From assembly GCA_947172415.1 (NCBI GenBank), contig OX359199.1:6711884-6775883 (forward strand): 64,000 nucleotides of DNA. Reading direction: 5' to 3'. The stretch's first letter is position 1; every line of letters starts with the position of its first letter. The translations under genes were made by a program, and so were the position numbers. Shown here piece by piece: positions 21,187-33,045 of this stretch. This DNA is from Chondrosia reniformis. Taxonomy: Eukaryota; Porifera; Demospongiae; Chondrillida; Chondrillidae. A model generated the notes under the pieces. It was given only the letters and a program-made list of their open reading frames with translations, searched no databases and had not been told where the DNA came from.

Positions 21187-23704
21187 TTAGTCCAGCCAAG
21201 GCTCAATACATTCTTTGAATACATCTTCATCAACTGTCCAGCGAAGATGTTGAATTCCTGATTTTACAATAATCGTTAATTTTCCTTGTTGGTCCAGAGT
21301 TTTAAGACCAAATGCATCTTCAGTATACACCTATACGTATATAGATATAGATAAATTGCATATAATATGACTAAATTGCATAAATAATTAAAAGTGATAA
21401 TCAAACCACAAGTAATCATTCTCAGGAATCATGAAAAGGGAAATACACAAAGGGAGTAGTTTCTGGGCCAAGAAAAGCTGAACTGGCTGCCTGCATTCAA
21501 ATTACTTGGCTCCTTTATTGGCTTATATTTAGTTATAATATTAACAATTCTGAACCATTAAGTGTCCAAAAAATTACCAAGAATAATAGAAAAGCTTGGT
21601 TAATTTAGCCTTCTTAAATGTCGCCATATCTGTAGGAAATAGGTGCTTTAGATTATGAAAACTCACTGTCTGGTTGTAAACATCTACAATTTTCTCTTTG
21701 GAATCATAATATCCAAAATGACTATACATAATATAATTATAGTATTATTGTTTACATACATCATGTATACAGTTTACAGTTACATTAATACAATAAAAAG
21801 AATGAGTTCCAAAAGGTCTTTTTAAACTCAGTAATGTAAACACAAATGGAAATATTTAACAGGAATATATTCATTCATACCTTGACTGCCATGGAGTAAT
21901 GACTCCATCATCCGGTCCTCCCACCAGTACAAGCTGATGTAATCTCAAGAAGTTTTCTTTGTGCTCTGTATTAATTAAATAATTAATTAATTATATAATG
22001 ACTGGATCAAAATGTAATTTATAATGTAAATGATCACCTGATGAGGCATTATTGAAAAATGGCAAATACATATCATATTCCTCATAGTACTCCATATGGT
22101 GAGGATCTAAATAGAGATTATATATAGATTATATATAGATTATATATATTAGAGAGATTAATATATATATATAAATATAGATTATATATAGAGATCAATA
22201 GTAGAGTGCTTGATAAAGATGAGTCAAGGAAGCAAGAATACAGAGGAAGGAGGTAGAGAGAGACAGAGAGGATGTTATGATAAAAGAGCAAACCTTTCCA
22301 ATAATTGGCTACTGATATGTATTCTTGTCCTTCAGTAGTGTAGAATATTCTGTACAAAAAACAAAATACAACAATATACATACATTTAATTGTCGCTGTG
22401 TAGGGTCAGATGAAAATTCTCAAGCAAATCCACTCTTACTCATAAATGTGTTCCTTGGTAAAATCAGGAAAGAGAAATTGTAGGTACTCCGTGTCTACTC
22501 AAGAGATTAGGCATATTATTATTTTTAGTAGTAGAGTTTTAAGAGAGCCACATGCAGCACAAGATTATAAAATACCAACCAGTTCTGATTAAGGGTCAAA
22601 CATATGGCTATGTATACCTGGGCATGTACCAACCATTGCCTGTCAAAGAAAGACTGCTATAGGCCACTCAGGCACCCAGTTTTGAAGCCTAGATGAGTGA
22701 GAGTGGTTCTTTAGCAGTGCCACCAGCCTACACTGACCAGCCAAATTGTGTTATATAGACCCAAACACAACTAGTGGACAGTCCATGTGACTTGATATAA
22801 CTGACCTCCATACTGACCCCCCTGGGGTCCTGAGAGAGCTATATACGTGCGAACGTTATGATCTGGCATGTATTCAAGAAGGGTGCGAAGCAATATGGCA
22901 CCTGCAGAAAATATTAAATAGTAGGTTGACATTGGTCCTTTCACATTCGTTTTCAAATTTCCTCAATACTTTTACAATTTCATATTCTTTAGTTTTAAAA
23001 TAAAGATTCATATCCATTATGTCCCGAGATGTACATCAAACATCGTCCCACAGATCTAGTTATGGCTACGAATTCAGTAAAAATTATAAATTTGGTAACA
23101 GAGAGTTACGCATTCATACCCTTTAAATTAGTTGGTAATGGCTAAATGGCATCTGGAAAATAATAGATGATCCTAGTAGCACAGTCTGACAACAGTCTCT
23201 TGTCATTCGTCTTCATTTTAGTAAATTACTCATTGACAAAACATTTGACACTTTTAAAACACCACTAGCCACTAAGACGGGCATTTTTATTAACAGCTTG
23301 ACATAGTGTACCTCAATGTAAGTATTATCATTTAGATAAAGAGGATAAAGAATGCATTAATTTGCAGTCTGTGATTACACGTCTCAACACATTCCATTAT
23401 GATGATGATTACCTTGAGAAAAACCTATCATATTGACTCCATCAGGAGCAGCGGCCATGAACGGTCTCACTTTGTCTGCGACGCCCTTCACCTGTGTCAT
23501 CATCGGATTAATTACGCTGTCTAAATCTTCATATAAATCTATATTCAAAATTTTCGTCCCCGGATGAGCTTTTTGAATGTGGTCAGCGAGTGGTAGCATG
23601 GATGCAGCATCCGACAGTATACCATGCATCAGGATGACGGGCCTGTACCCAAAGCAAGACGCAACGAGCGCCAGCACCGCAGCTACCGAGGTCGTCCTTC
23701 TCAT
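21187..23704 (-). CDS. PPT2: Palmitoyl-protein thioesterase 2 (lysosomal thioesterase)
   Basis: Eight minus-strand exons: 23704-23413, 22901-22806, 22494-22440, 22349-22294, 22106-22038, 21965-21881, 21721-21667 and 21330-21187, totalling 852 nt (283 aa; human about 302). A signal peptide ([20 protein letters not shown]) precedes the alpha/beta-hydrolase core [11 protein letters not shown]. The nucleophile is Ser96 in GFSQG, the acid lies in [16 protein letters not shown] and the likely histidine in [11 protein letters not shown]2-typical segments include [26 protein letters not shown] and the end [12 protein letters not shown]2 cleaves acyl thioesters, mainly acyl-CoA-like substrates, in lysosomes (family knowledge). 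It diverges from the amidohydrolase gene by 68 bp. Confidence 0.93.
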
Positions 23705-23772
23705 CCCTTTGAATTAATTCACGTGACGTAGGTATCTGACCTTCGCAACGATATAAAAGGAAATTGACAAAA
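23705..23772. promoter_or_regulatory. Bidirectional promoter, PPT2 / amidohydrolase
   Basis: Just 68 bp between two start codons. It contains cacgtgac (23720-23727) and a TATA-like atataaaa (23751-23758) directed toward the amidohydrolase gene. Confidence 0.5.
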
Positions 23773-26586
23773 ATGGCCGAAGGAGGATCAGAAACCGTAG
23801 ATACGAATGATCTGGAACATGTGGAAACATCTTCTAGTTACTTTGAAGCAACTACCCAAATTTCTGAGATTACTACTACAAGTGATGGTAGTGATGGTAT
23901 AGGGACTAAAGAGACAATGATTAGAAGGAGATTGTCATATCGTTCAGAAAGCTTCCTTTACCAACAGGACGCGAACTTCTTCCTTTCTCTTCCGCGACCC
24001 ACACCAACTGGAGGGGTTTTTGGATGGCTTCTAAGGTTTGTCGGAGGCGGGTTCAATCGAGAGCCAGAAGATATGTTACACCAGACCCCGCCCCCCGCAG
24101 ACCACAGTCTGGACCTCAATGGGAGTGAGGAGCCGGACCTCGGTGTGGAGACACAATGCAAGCTTAGCCCGTCTACCCAAAGGGTAAGCTAGTTAGCTAG
24201 TGGACTATGAACAAGGTTGGACTAAAAAGAGTGCTATAGCAGGCCATAGATGTATCTCATATTCTCTTGCAAGCTAGCTTCAGTTAATTGTCTATTTTCC
24301 TACATTTATTTCGAATTTCTCCCTTTCTCTAATTGGGACAAAAGTGTCACCAGGGTTAGGGTTATATTAATAGCACATATTCTTTTCCACTCACATGTCT
24401 GTACCAGAACTCCACTGTGTGTATTGTATGAAGCTCCTGATAATAATGGCTGTATACGTATTCCCCACCCTCAGGCATTCAACTGGTAGGATGTGAATGT
24501 GCTTTAGCTTATTAGATCCCTTCTATCCATGGTTGGGAAGCCCCTGTCTATAGTCACAGATCCTCTCTCTATTGACTTTTGGTGATTCCTACCTTGGGAA
24601 GTTTAAGCAGTTGGTAGTTAATCACAAAAATGGCTTACTTAATGATAGCTAGGTATGCTTGGCAGTAGGCATTATTGAGGTCATTGGTAGCAGAAAACCT
24701 CTAATGAGCAGGTTTTAGTACCAATTAAAGATGATATAACTGTAAGGAGTTTGATGTCTCCACTGACAATACACTTTGTGACAAAAGTTCTAGAAATGAC
24801 AAGCTCTAATGATATACAGACTAAAAATCTTTAATGTTTTCTATAACCTTTGTTTCTCCTAGATGTTAAGAGAGGAGGTGTTTCATGATCTGTCACCTGA
24901 TGAAGTCGTGGATTACCATGCCCACTTGGTTGGCCACAATGATTCCGATACCGACTGCTTCATTCATCCGTCAGCCAAAACTTGGCGCTATCCCGTACGA
25001 AGGATAAAGACGGCTATTCTAATGTCAGCTGCACAGGTGAGATTGACAAATGATGCACCTTTAGGTGTACAAGTGATTATGAAGGAATACATCTAATGAG
25101 TGTGAACTATAAAAAGATGGCTGTATGGAGTATCTATTATATATCTGCTATAGAGCTATGATGGGATGTTAGGGACAGTTAGCTTGTGTGCCCTTTCACC
25201 CACCCCCTAAGGGTTGTCAATTGACCCTGTTCCCCTCCCCCCTCCCCTAAGGGTTGTCAATTGACCCTGTTCCCCTCCCCCTCCCCTAAGGGCTGTCAAT
25301 TGACCCTGTTCCCCTCCCCCCTCCCCTAAGGGTTGTCAATTGACCCTGTTCCCCTCCCCCCTCCCCTAAGGGCTGTCAATTGACCCTGTTCCCCTCCCCC
25401 CTCCCCTAAGGGCTGTCAATTGACCCTGTTCCCCTCCCCCCTCCCCTAAGGGCTGTCAATTGACCCTGTTCCCCTCCCCCCTCCCCTAAGGGCTGTCAAT
25501 TGACCTTGTTCCCCTCCCCCTCCCCTAAGGGATATCAATTGACCTTACGTACATATGTGTGGGGCTGTAACATGTGTTATTTGCTTTATTTTACCACTTT
25601 AGGTGAACAACATGGAGAGCGGGGATACCCAGTACATTGGCAGGCTCTTGAGGTTGGTGCGGCACTACTGTCCAAAGCAGATAGTCAAGGACGGCCAGCA
25701 CGGCTTCCTCAGTCCCCAGCTATGTCTTCTCCCCTTTGATAAATTTTACGAGAAAGATGGAACCGAGAATCCAAATAAAACAACTTTATATGTTCCAAAC
25801 GATTATTCTCTGAAAATGGCATCTGAATTTCCACACTTGTTTCATCCAGTTGGATCTGTGAACCCTTATAGAAAAGATGCCCTTAATGAGTTGGAAAAAT
25901 GTGCAGAAAATGGTATCAAGATTATAAAATGGCTGCCCAATTCTATGGGCATAGATATGAGAGATAAGGAATGTCAGCCCTTTTACCGCAAGATGAAGAA
26001 ATTAAACTTGACTCTTTTGGTACATGTTGGAGATGAGCACACAGTAAGTGCAGCATTCCTTGACAACCAGTTGGGGAACCCCCTTTTCCTTAGACACCCA
26101 TTGGACTGTGGTGTGAAGGTCATTGCAGCTCATTGTGCCAGTGAAGGGAAGGGACTCGACTTGGACTCATCTGCTCCTAAACAGCCATATGTCTCAAATT
26201 ATTCTCTGTTTCGCAGACTTATGGAAGAACCAAAATATAAGCAATTGTTATTTGGAGATATTTCAGCTATTGTAGGCTTCCTCCGTATTCCATATTTAAA
26301 AACACTTTTGGATGATGAAGCAATACATGATCGCTTGGTATATGGTTCGGATTATCCTCTTCCTTGTGTCAGCGCTCTCACAAGTACTGTTCAGATGCAG
26401 TGGAATGGACTAATAAGACCAGAACACGTGCCTTGTCTGAAGGAGCTGTACAACTTCAATCCTCTTCTCTATGACCTAGCCCTAAAAAGGGTGGTCCGTG
26501 GGCCCAAAGGGGGGCATTTCCCCGCCAAAATCTTTAGGAGACATCCCTTATTACAGCCATCTGTGGCCTTCAGTACTCCGGTATAG
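23773..26586 (+). CDS. Amidohydrolase-family protein with an N-terminal extension
   Basis: Three exons, 23773-24183, 24863-25036 and 25603-26586, give 522 aa. The first 137 or so residues are polar and low in complexity, with one hydrophobic stretch GGVFGWLLRFVGGGF. The rest looks like a metal-dependent TIM-barrel amidohydrolase: DYHAHLVGHN (HxH motif, strand 1), TLLVHVGDEHT (His, strand 5), VIAAHCAS (His, strand 6) and LVYGSDYPLP (Asp, strand 8). The set of metal ligands is complete, so it should be catalytic; the substrate is unknown. The start at 23773 is the first ATG. Intron 2 carries a 40-bp C-rich minisatellite. A poly(A) signal aataaa follows the stop near 26598. Confidence 0.82.
25206..25545. 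repeat. 40-bp minisatellite, G4-prone on the minus strand
   Basis: About nine copies of a 40-bp unit (ctaagggttgtcaattgacc followed by ctgttcccctcccccctccc), occasionally 39 bp, in the amidohydrolase intron 25037-25602. The minus strand of each unit carries four G-runs (GGGAGGGGGGAGGGGAACAG), matching the pattern for G-quadruplexes. Confidence 0.92.
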
Positions 26587-27313
26587 AACAGAGAGAAAAT
26601 AAACTTACAGTTATTTATTTTTATAGTTAATCTAAAAGTTTATACAGTTAGTATAATTGTATTATGTAATTGTGGAATAATATATAATATAATATGTTAA
26701 ATTAGAATGTGTCCATGTGATTCTAGTTGATAGACCAGTTCTAGATTCTATTTCTCTTTGGCTAAGGGATGACTCTGGTAATCATTAGATTAACTTTGGT
26801 TCCACCCCTTGCTCATTGTGCTCCTCAGGAGACGAGTGGCTAGGGTAAGCTCCAGAGTCAAATGATATCATATATCATACTTCATATTTATATGTAAGAT
26901 ACGTAGTTCATATATATATATATATATTTATTCACATTATATCTCTGTAAACTTCCAATCTTTATAGGACCTCTGTTTATCCCCGATTCACCACCAATTG
27001 GAGAACCAGAACAATATAAGCGTGACCATCTGTGGGTGGAGGTTAAATAGACCATTATATAATTACTGTACTTTAGGCTTCCAAGTTAATAGGTATGGTT
27101 CTTGCTATTATAAGGTCTTCACTTCCTGTTCTAGTTTAAGTCATTGCTATGGATATTCCATGTCATGTGACCAGTACAAATGAGGTCAATACAATACTTC
27201 CAAGCAGCCATAAGGTTTTCCGAGGCATCATTGTCGTTCTATTCTCTATATAAGAGGTGTTATCTTACCAGCAGTGCAAGCAGCCAGTCGGACACAGTGA
27301 TTACCATAGCAAC
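26587..27313. other. Intergenic spacer upstream of the Ig-domain gene pair
   Basis: A 727-bp AT-rich spacer with a (ta)n stretch near 26908-26927. It holds the amidohydrolase 3' end and probably the promoter of the first Ig-domain gene. An upstream non-coding exon is possible but not supported. Confidence 0.45.
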
Positions 27314-27566
27314 ATGATGGATGCTCTGATATTGCTATTTGTAGTGTCCAGCGTGGGCAGTGCAGTTCCAGCTAGTGGGAAGAGTTACTGGATTGACCAG
27401 ATACTTCATGATCAATGTTTCTGGCAGTCCCTGTCCCTCTCCGATCTACATGCTATGATATACCCTAAATACAGAGATGAATACAATATTACTGCCCGCC
27501 GGCAGTCAATTGGTGAGGAGAATTTATGCATAAGATACGTACATAATCTCAGATGTGACTACATGC

Positions 27567-27599
<33 letters not shown>

Positions 27600-29772
27600 T
27601 ATAACAGTCTTGTCATCATAGGGCAGTGCAGTCTTATCTAATATAGTAGCTATATATATTGCAGGGTTCGATAGTGCTACTCTTGGTAGAGACAAAACAA
27701 TTACTCACTGTCCTACCACCTGCAACAGCCTGCCTGTGAAGAATACATTTTGGTGTATCAAGTTATTGACTAGCACTCATGACGTCAAGGTTTGCCTCTC
27801 AAACACTGGTGTTATATCTCAAACTGAGGTTGCCAGAAGGGCTGGGTTATCTGACCACTTTGAGGTGGGGCCTGACGGTGCAGTAAAGATCAGTAATGTA
27901 CCAAAGGTGCTAAATGGAGCACTGCTTTCTTGCTTTGTAAAGACACCAAGTTGTCAAGATGCTGTTCATACTTCCCTTGTTGTTAAAGGTACATCTGTCA
28001 TTCAATTCTGTGATCATGTAATCTTATTTGTAATCAATGAAAATGAAAAGAATACTATTTTTCTTACATGCTATACTTTAGATTAAAAGGCCTATAGGAA
28101 TTAAACCTATGAGAGTTTTGGATGAGGATACAAGAGATTTCTCCTTTATTTTACTTCTTTGGGCCATCCTTTACTCTTTATCTTCTCCACTAGGATAGAC
28201 AACAATTTCTAGGAATTACATCCTTCACCAGTGACCCTGGGAATCTTTGTTTTTCTTCTTGATCACATAAAGATTAAATTGCAGAAAGGCAGAGTGTTTT
28301 CATTTGTTAAATGATAAAACAATTTCACAACTTGTTTCCTGTAAATTGCACAGATTTGGAGTCTCCAATGACAACAGCAATTCTTCCTCCGAGAGTGATC
28401 TATGTGCAAGCTGGTGAAAATACATCAATTACCTGCTCATTCCATGGAAGAGACAATGTTAATGCAGTTGGTTGGAAGAGGGGTGGCTGTGACTCCTTTA
28501 TCAGAGCAGCTGGAAGCAATCAATGGTGTCCCCTCCCATCTGGACTGACAGCCTCTTCATATCCTAGTGCCGAGGGGGACTGTCCCACTGTCACTGTTTC
28601 ACAGAACAGTGATTTGATGGTAGGAAATGCAACTGGTGATCATGAAGGTGTATACAGCTGTGTAGGATCATACTCTCATGGCAGTAGCACTGTGATATAC
28701 TCCTATACAACACGTATCATTGTCTACGGTAAGTACTTATAGTAGTTACACATGGTTTATATGTACATAATACCAGTACCATGTGCTGATAGCAGCGATT
28801 GCTCATTATTCATAGACCTCTTGCTTAGGGAAAGCCTATATAGGTTTTGGTACAAATATGCAGCACAATTACTATAAACACTTACCATAGACAATGATAC
28901 ATAGTACTTAAAGAGGCCTAATTAAGAATCCTTGGCTTTTTTCATATGATCCCCATTACATTTACTTTTATATACATTAGATTACTATGATGTATCTTGC
29001 ACTGTATATATATATATATATATATATATCAGAGAGTACGACAGTAGGGATGGCCGAAAATGGTGCATCAATCCCTACTTCTAGTATATCCATGATGCGC
29101 CCAAACATAGAAGTGATGTGTATAGTTAAGTTTCAGTATGCCACTTCTGCAATGTTAGCCTTACCATATGATCACTTTCTTGTTTTGTTACTTTTTCTAG
29201 ATGTGCCAATCACTGTTATAGTGCCATCCCTACTTTTAACTTCATTTTTGAATGTTTTTATTTAACTTATATATACGTATATATGATAGGAACAAAATAC
29301 TAATTTTGTATTATAGAGGATATGTTTGGCAGCTAGTAGCTACTCTCTGAGTAGGGAAAGCTGAAAAACATGGCCAACTTTTGGCATCAACAATGAAGTA
29401 AATTTTGGTTACATTTTTACAATCATATACTATTATTAATTTACAAAACATATACCACATTTACAATTTCCATTCCCAATTCTAGACAAGGGACAGTCCC
29501 CACCTACAGATCCTGAGATAGTGCTGCCTGTTTGGACTATTACTTGTGTAATAAAAACATATTTTAGTACAGCAACTGGTAAATGGGTGTTTGGAGGTGA
29601 ACCTGTTCCAGTCATTGAGACAACTCCATCTCCTCCCACACATGATCAACCAGCAGCCATTGTCATCCAAAGTGGCCCCAACCAGCAAGGAATAGTGAAC
29701 AAGTTGGAGCTGACACTGTATGGGTACAACATGCCCTATCAGAAGGCCAAGGAGTTCACATGCTTAACATGA
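27314..29772 (+). CDS. Secreted Ig-domain protein, tandem copy 1
   Basis: Four exons, 27314-27512, 27665-27988, 28354-28728 and 29486-29772, all joined in phase 1, give 394 aa. A signal peptide (MMDALILLFVVSSVGSAVPA) leads into a Cys-rich N-terminal part. Exon 2 encodes an Ig-like module (CPTTCNSLPV ... GALLSCFVKTPSC). Exon 3 encodes a clearer Ig domain (VQAGENTSITCSFHGRDNV, W, then GDHEGVYSCVGSYS, the D/E-x-G-x-Y-x-C signature). Exon 4 is a novel, Pro-rich C-terminal part with two Cys and no membrane helix or GPI signal, so the product is probably secreted. It is a close paralogue of 30766-32527. Ligand and role are unknown. Intron 2 contains an inverted dispersed repeat, and intron 3 a MITE-like insertion. 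Confidence 0.8.
28088..28242 (-). repeat. Dispersed repeat family, copy C (inverted)
   Basis: Reverse complement of the family seen at 12441-12605, with weaker similarity to 7451-7582 and 54231-54362. It is present in intron 2 of Ig copy 1 and absent from the same intron of Ig copy 2, so it either inserted after the duplication or was lost from copy 2. Confidence 0.75.
29043..29234. mobile_element. MITE-like inverted-repeat element in intron 3 of Ig copy 1
   Basis: The ends agtagggatggc (29043-29054) and gccatccctact (29223-29234) are perfect inverted repeats. A second inner copy of the end (atccctact near 29073-29081) is also seen. The corresponding intron of the tandem paralogue (32029-32240) lacks the element. 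No open frame of significance. Confidence 0.6.
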
Positions 29773-30765
29773 GCTGAGGGAACCATGAAACGAATAATAG
29801 AAAGCTTTTGTTACAAATCCCATTGGATCCTCTGACACACATTCCTTTATTTCTGGACTTTATTAGAGTGCTTGTATAAAAACCACACTTTGTGTTTATC
29901 CAAGCAAATAGTCACTATAATGATGCAGTTTGTTGCATGCCATAAAATTAATGACTATATATATATAGTGCTTCAACTATTATATTATCATAAACACATG
30001 CATATCTGTACTAATACCTCAGACTTTTAAATGAAGTGATAAGGGTTTTTTGTTGCGATCATAATAAGTATCCTAATTTATTGAGACTCAGCAACAATTG
30101 TATTTAAACAGAACTGAACGTTTCGACCTGGAGGTCTTCATCAGCATAAATAACATACAACATAATTGACTTTTAAATGTGTATTATTTCATTATAAGAC
30201 CTTAAAGATATAGAAACATGTCCTTTTCAGTATGTCAAATACATAATACTTATAGTCTATTTTTACATTCAAATCTCTTAGTTGGATGCCTGCAGCTGGT
30301 TTTTGATTTTAAAGTCTTCTGTTTTTCACTTCCTTCCCACTACCTTCCCGCAATGTGTATTTTATGTTAATTGTCTTACAATCACTGTTAACATCATCAG
30401 TTCAAAATCTTTCTTTATCTTAATCTTAATCTTTCTTTAGACACTGAACTTCAAAGAATAAACCTTACACTTCAGTGTAATTTTTATCTGTCTCAGGTCC
30501 TTTGTTCTTGACTAACTGATTTATGTTTTACATATGTAACTGTAATTATAACATTATCATCTGTATTATACTGGATATGACCTCGTTATTATCAGTTCAT
30601 AAAAGACACCTGTACAGAAGCCATCACTTTTCAAAGACTAACTGTCAATGACATAAACATTAGAATAACTATATATATACAACAACTTGATTTTTCAAGA
30701 ATACAGTGATCGATCCTATTTGTACAGATCTGACAAAGGTATAATTCAGCTATCTCTATATATAT
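29773..30765. other. Spacer between the two Ig-domain genes, with a retroelement remnant
   Basis: A 993-bp AT-rich spacer. It carries a hammerhead-like motif on the minus strand (30121-30144). No coding exon was recognised. It must hold the promoter of Ig copy 2. Confidence 0.5.
30121..30144 (-). ncRNA. Degenerate hammerhead-like ribozyme motif (Penelope-like element type)
   Basis: Read on the minus strand: CTGATGA (30144-30138), one extra A, a perfect 5-bp hairpin GACCT-CC-AGGTC (30136-30125), then GAAA (30124-30121) followed by CGTT. CUGAUGA-stem II-GAAA is the hammerhead core; the extra A departs from the strict consensus. Short hammerheads with this arrangement are known at the ends of Penelope-like retroelements (established family knowledge). 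No reverse transcriptase is nearby, so this would be a fragment. Self-cleavage is not shown. Confidence 0.5.
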
Positions 30766-32527
30766 ATGCGAATAGCAAACCATAAGATGTTATCATTGGC
30801 TTGGACAACCAAACACCTGGGACTGATAGTGTGGGTTGTGGCTGGCAGTATTGTGGCTGGCAGTATTATGGCCGGTGAAGTGGATGATGACCAGTCTCAT
30901 TTGTTGACTGAGATACTCCAAAATCAATGTCACTGGAAGAATTTATCAATACTTGATTGGCAAAGAGTTTTTTACATTGGGTTTCTGAAAGACTACAATA
31001 TAAAAGCTTCTGAAGACAGTGAAGGTATCTATCTAACACATACTTAGTGCATACGCATATATTATATGAAGCACCCCATGCATATGTAAGAGACTTGCTC
31101 CATAATAGGTAGGATGACAGTATAGTGCTTTGAAAGATACCGATTCAGAAGTTTTGCCTCCCATTAATAGGAATTTGGTTGTCAAGTGCTATTCTTGGGA
31201 GAAATGTAACAATTACCCGTTGTCCTACCACCTGCAACAGCCTGCCTGTGAAGAATACATTTTGGTGTATCAAGTTATTGACTAACACTCATGACGTCAA
31301 GATTTGCCTCTCAAACACTGGTGTTATATCTCAAACTGAGGTTGCCAGAAGGGCTGGGTTATCCGACCACTTTGAGGTGGGGCCTGATGATGCAGTCAAG
31401 ATTAGTAATGTACCAAAGGTGCTAAATGGAGCACTGCTTTCTTGCTTTGTAAAGACACCAAGTTGTCAAGATGTTGCTCACACTACCTTTGTTGTTAAAG
31501 GTACATCTGTCATTCAACTCTGTGATCATGTATTCTTAGTTGTAATCAATGAAAATGAAATGTTCTGTGTATCAGAAAATTAAGTCTACTTCCATTCATT
31601 AATTTATATATTGTATATACTATTCCACAACTTGTTTCCTGTATATTGCACAGATTTGGAGTCTCCAATGACAACAGCAATTCTTCCTCCGAGAGTGGTC
31701 CATGTGCAAGCTGGTGAAAATGCATCAATTACCTGCTCATTCCATGGAAGAGACAATGTTAATGCAGTTGGTTGGAAGAGGAGTGGCTGTGACTCCTTTA
31801 TCAGAGCAGCTGGTAGCAATCAATGGTGTCCCCTCCCATCTGGACTGACAGCCTCTTCATATCCTAGTGCCGAGGGGGACTGTCCCACTGTCACTGTTTC
31901 ACAGAACAGTGATTTGATGATAGGAAATGCAACTGGTGAACATGAAGGTGTATACAGCTGTGTAGGATCCTACTCTCATGGCAGTAGCACTGTGATATAC
32001 TCCTATACAACACGTATCATTGTCTACGGTAAGTACTTATAGTAGTTACACATGGTTTATATGTACATAATACCAGTACCATGTGCTGATAGCAGCGATT
32101 GCTCATTATTCATAGACCTCTTACTTAGGGAAAGCCTATATAGGTTTTGGTACAAATATGCAGCACAATTTTTTCCAAGATGATTGTTAATTTACCAAAA
32201 CATGTACCTCACTTACTACACATTTAATTCCCAATTCTAGACAAGGGACAGTCCCCACCTACAGATCCTGAGATAGTGCCGCCTGTTTGGACTATTACTT
32301 GTGTAATAAAAACATATTTTAGTACAGCAACTGGTAAATGGGTGTTTGGAGGTGATCCTGTTCCAGTCAGTGTGGCAACTCCATCTCCTCCCACACATGA
32401 TCAACCAGCAGCCATTGTCATCCAAAGTGGCCCCAACCAGCAAGGAATAGTGAGCAAGTTGGAGCTGACACTGTATGGGTACAACATGCCCTATCAGAAG
32501 GCCAAGGAGTTCACATGCTTAACATGA
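30766..32527 (+). CDS. Secreted Ig-domain protein, tandem copy 2
   Basis: Four exons, 30766-31024, 31171-31500, 31654-32028 and 32241-32527, give 416 aa with the same exon plan and phases as copy 1. The N-terminus differs (hydrophobic stretch GLIVWVVAGSIVAGSIMAG; start at 30766 or 30787), while exons 2-4 are nearly identical to copy 1 in protein and DNA. Even part of intron 3 (32029-32170) is almost identical to copy 1, which points to recent duplication or gene conversion. The exon 2 start differs (GIWLSSAILGRNVTITRC versus GFDSATLGRDKTITHC). It is probably secreted; the function is unknown. Confidence 0.8.
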
Positions 32528-33045
32528 GCTGAGAGAACCATGAAACGAATAATAGACAGCTTTTGTTATAATTCTCTTCATAGACTATATGCATTTCCAC
32601 ATGATCTTTAAATATAAATGTTTGCTATTTTAGATGGTGTGTAGAAATGTATCTTTATATATTTATTATTTAGTATTTACGTATGTCTTTATTTAGATGT
32701 TTACATAATTACTGATACGTACTTCTTTTAATCGCAGTCTACATTGAGCTTTATGTACGTAGGTCTATATCTCTTTAGACTGGACTTTCTTTAAATAGTT
32801 GGAGGCTATAGTATATACTGGACATTATATAGTATTTGAAAGTTTTGGTATTAAAAGGCATATTTTCACATATAAATAACAGAGTTGTTTCAAGGATATA
32901 TTTATAATAAGGAAGATGTGAGCGTTTGAGGTTTTGTTGAAGTTTTCAGTTGTGATGTACTTCGGATGCTCTGTAACTTATTCCATCCAACGTTTTCCTA
33001 CATACAGAAGTTTATATAAAATGCACTAAACACATACTGAAGTAA
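32528..33045. other. Convergent spacer, Ig copy 2 / CFAP99
   Basis: A 518-bp AT-rich spacer between two stop codons; nothing recognisable besides AT-rich 3' flanks. Confidence 0.5.

Noticed and set aside
28987-29265. Possible extra exon of Ig copy 1
   Set aside because: It coincides with a MITE-like insertion absent in copy 2, and copy 1 exons 3 and 4 already join in phase.
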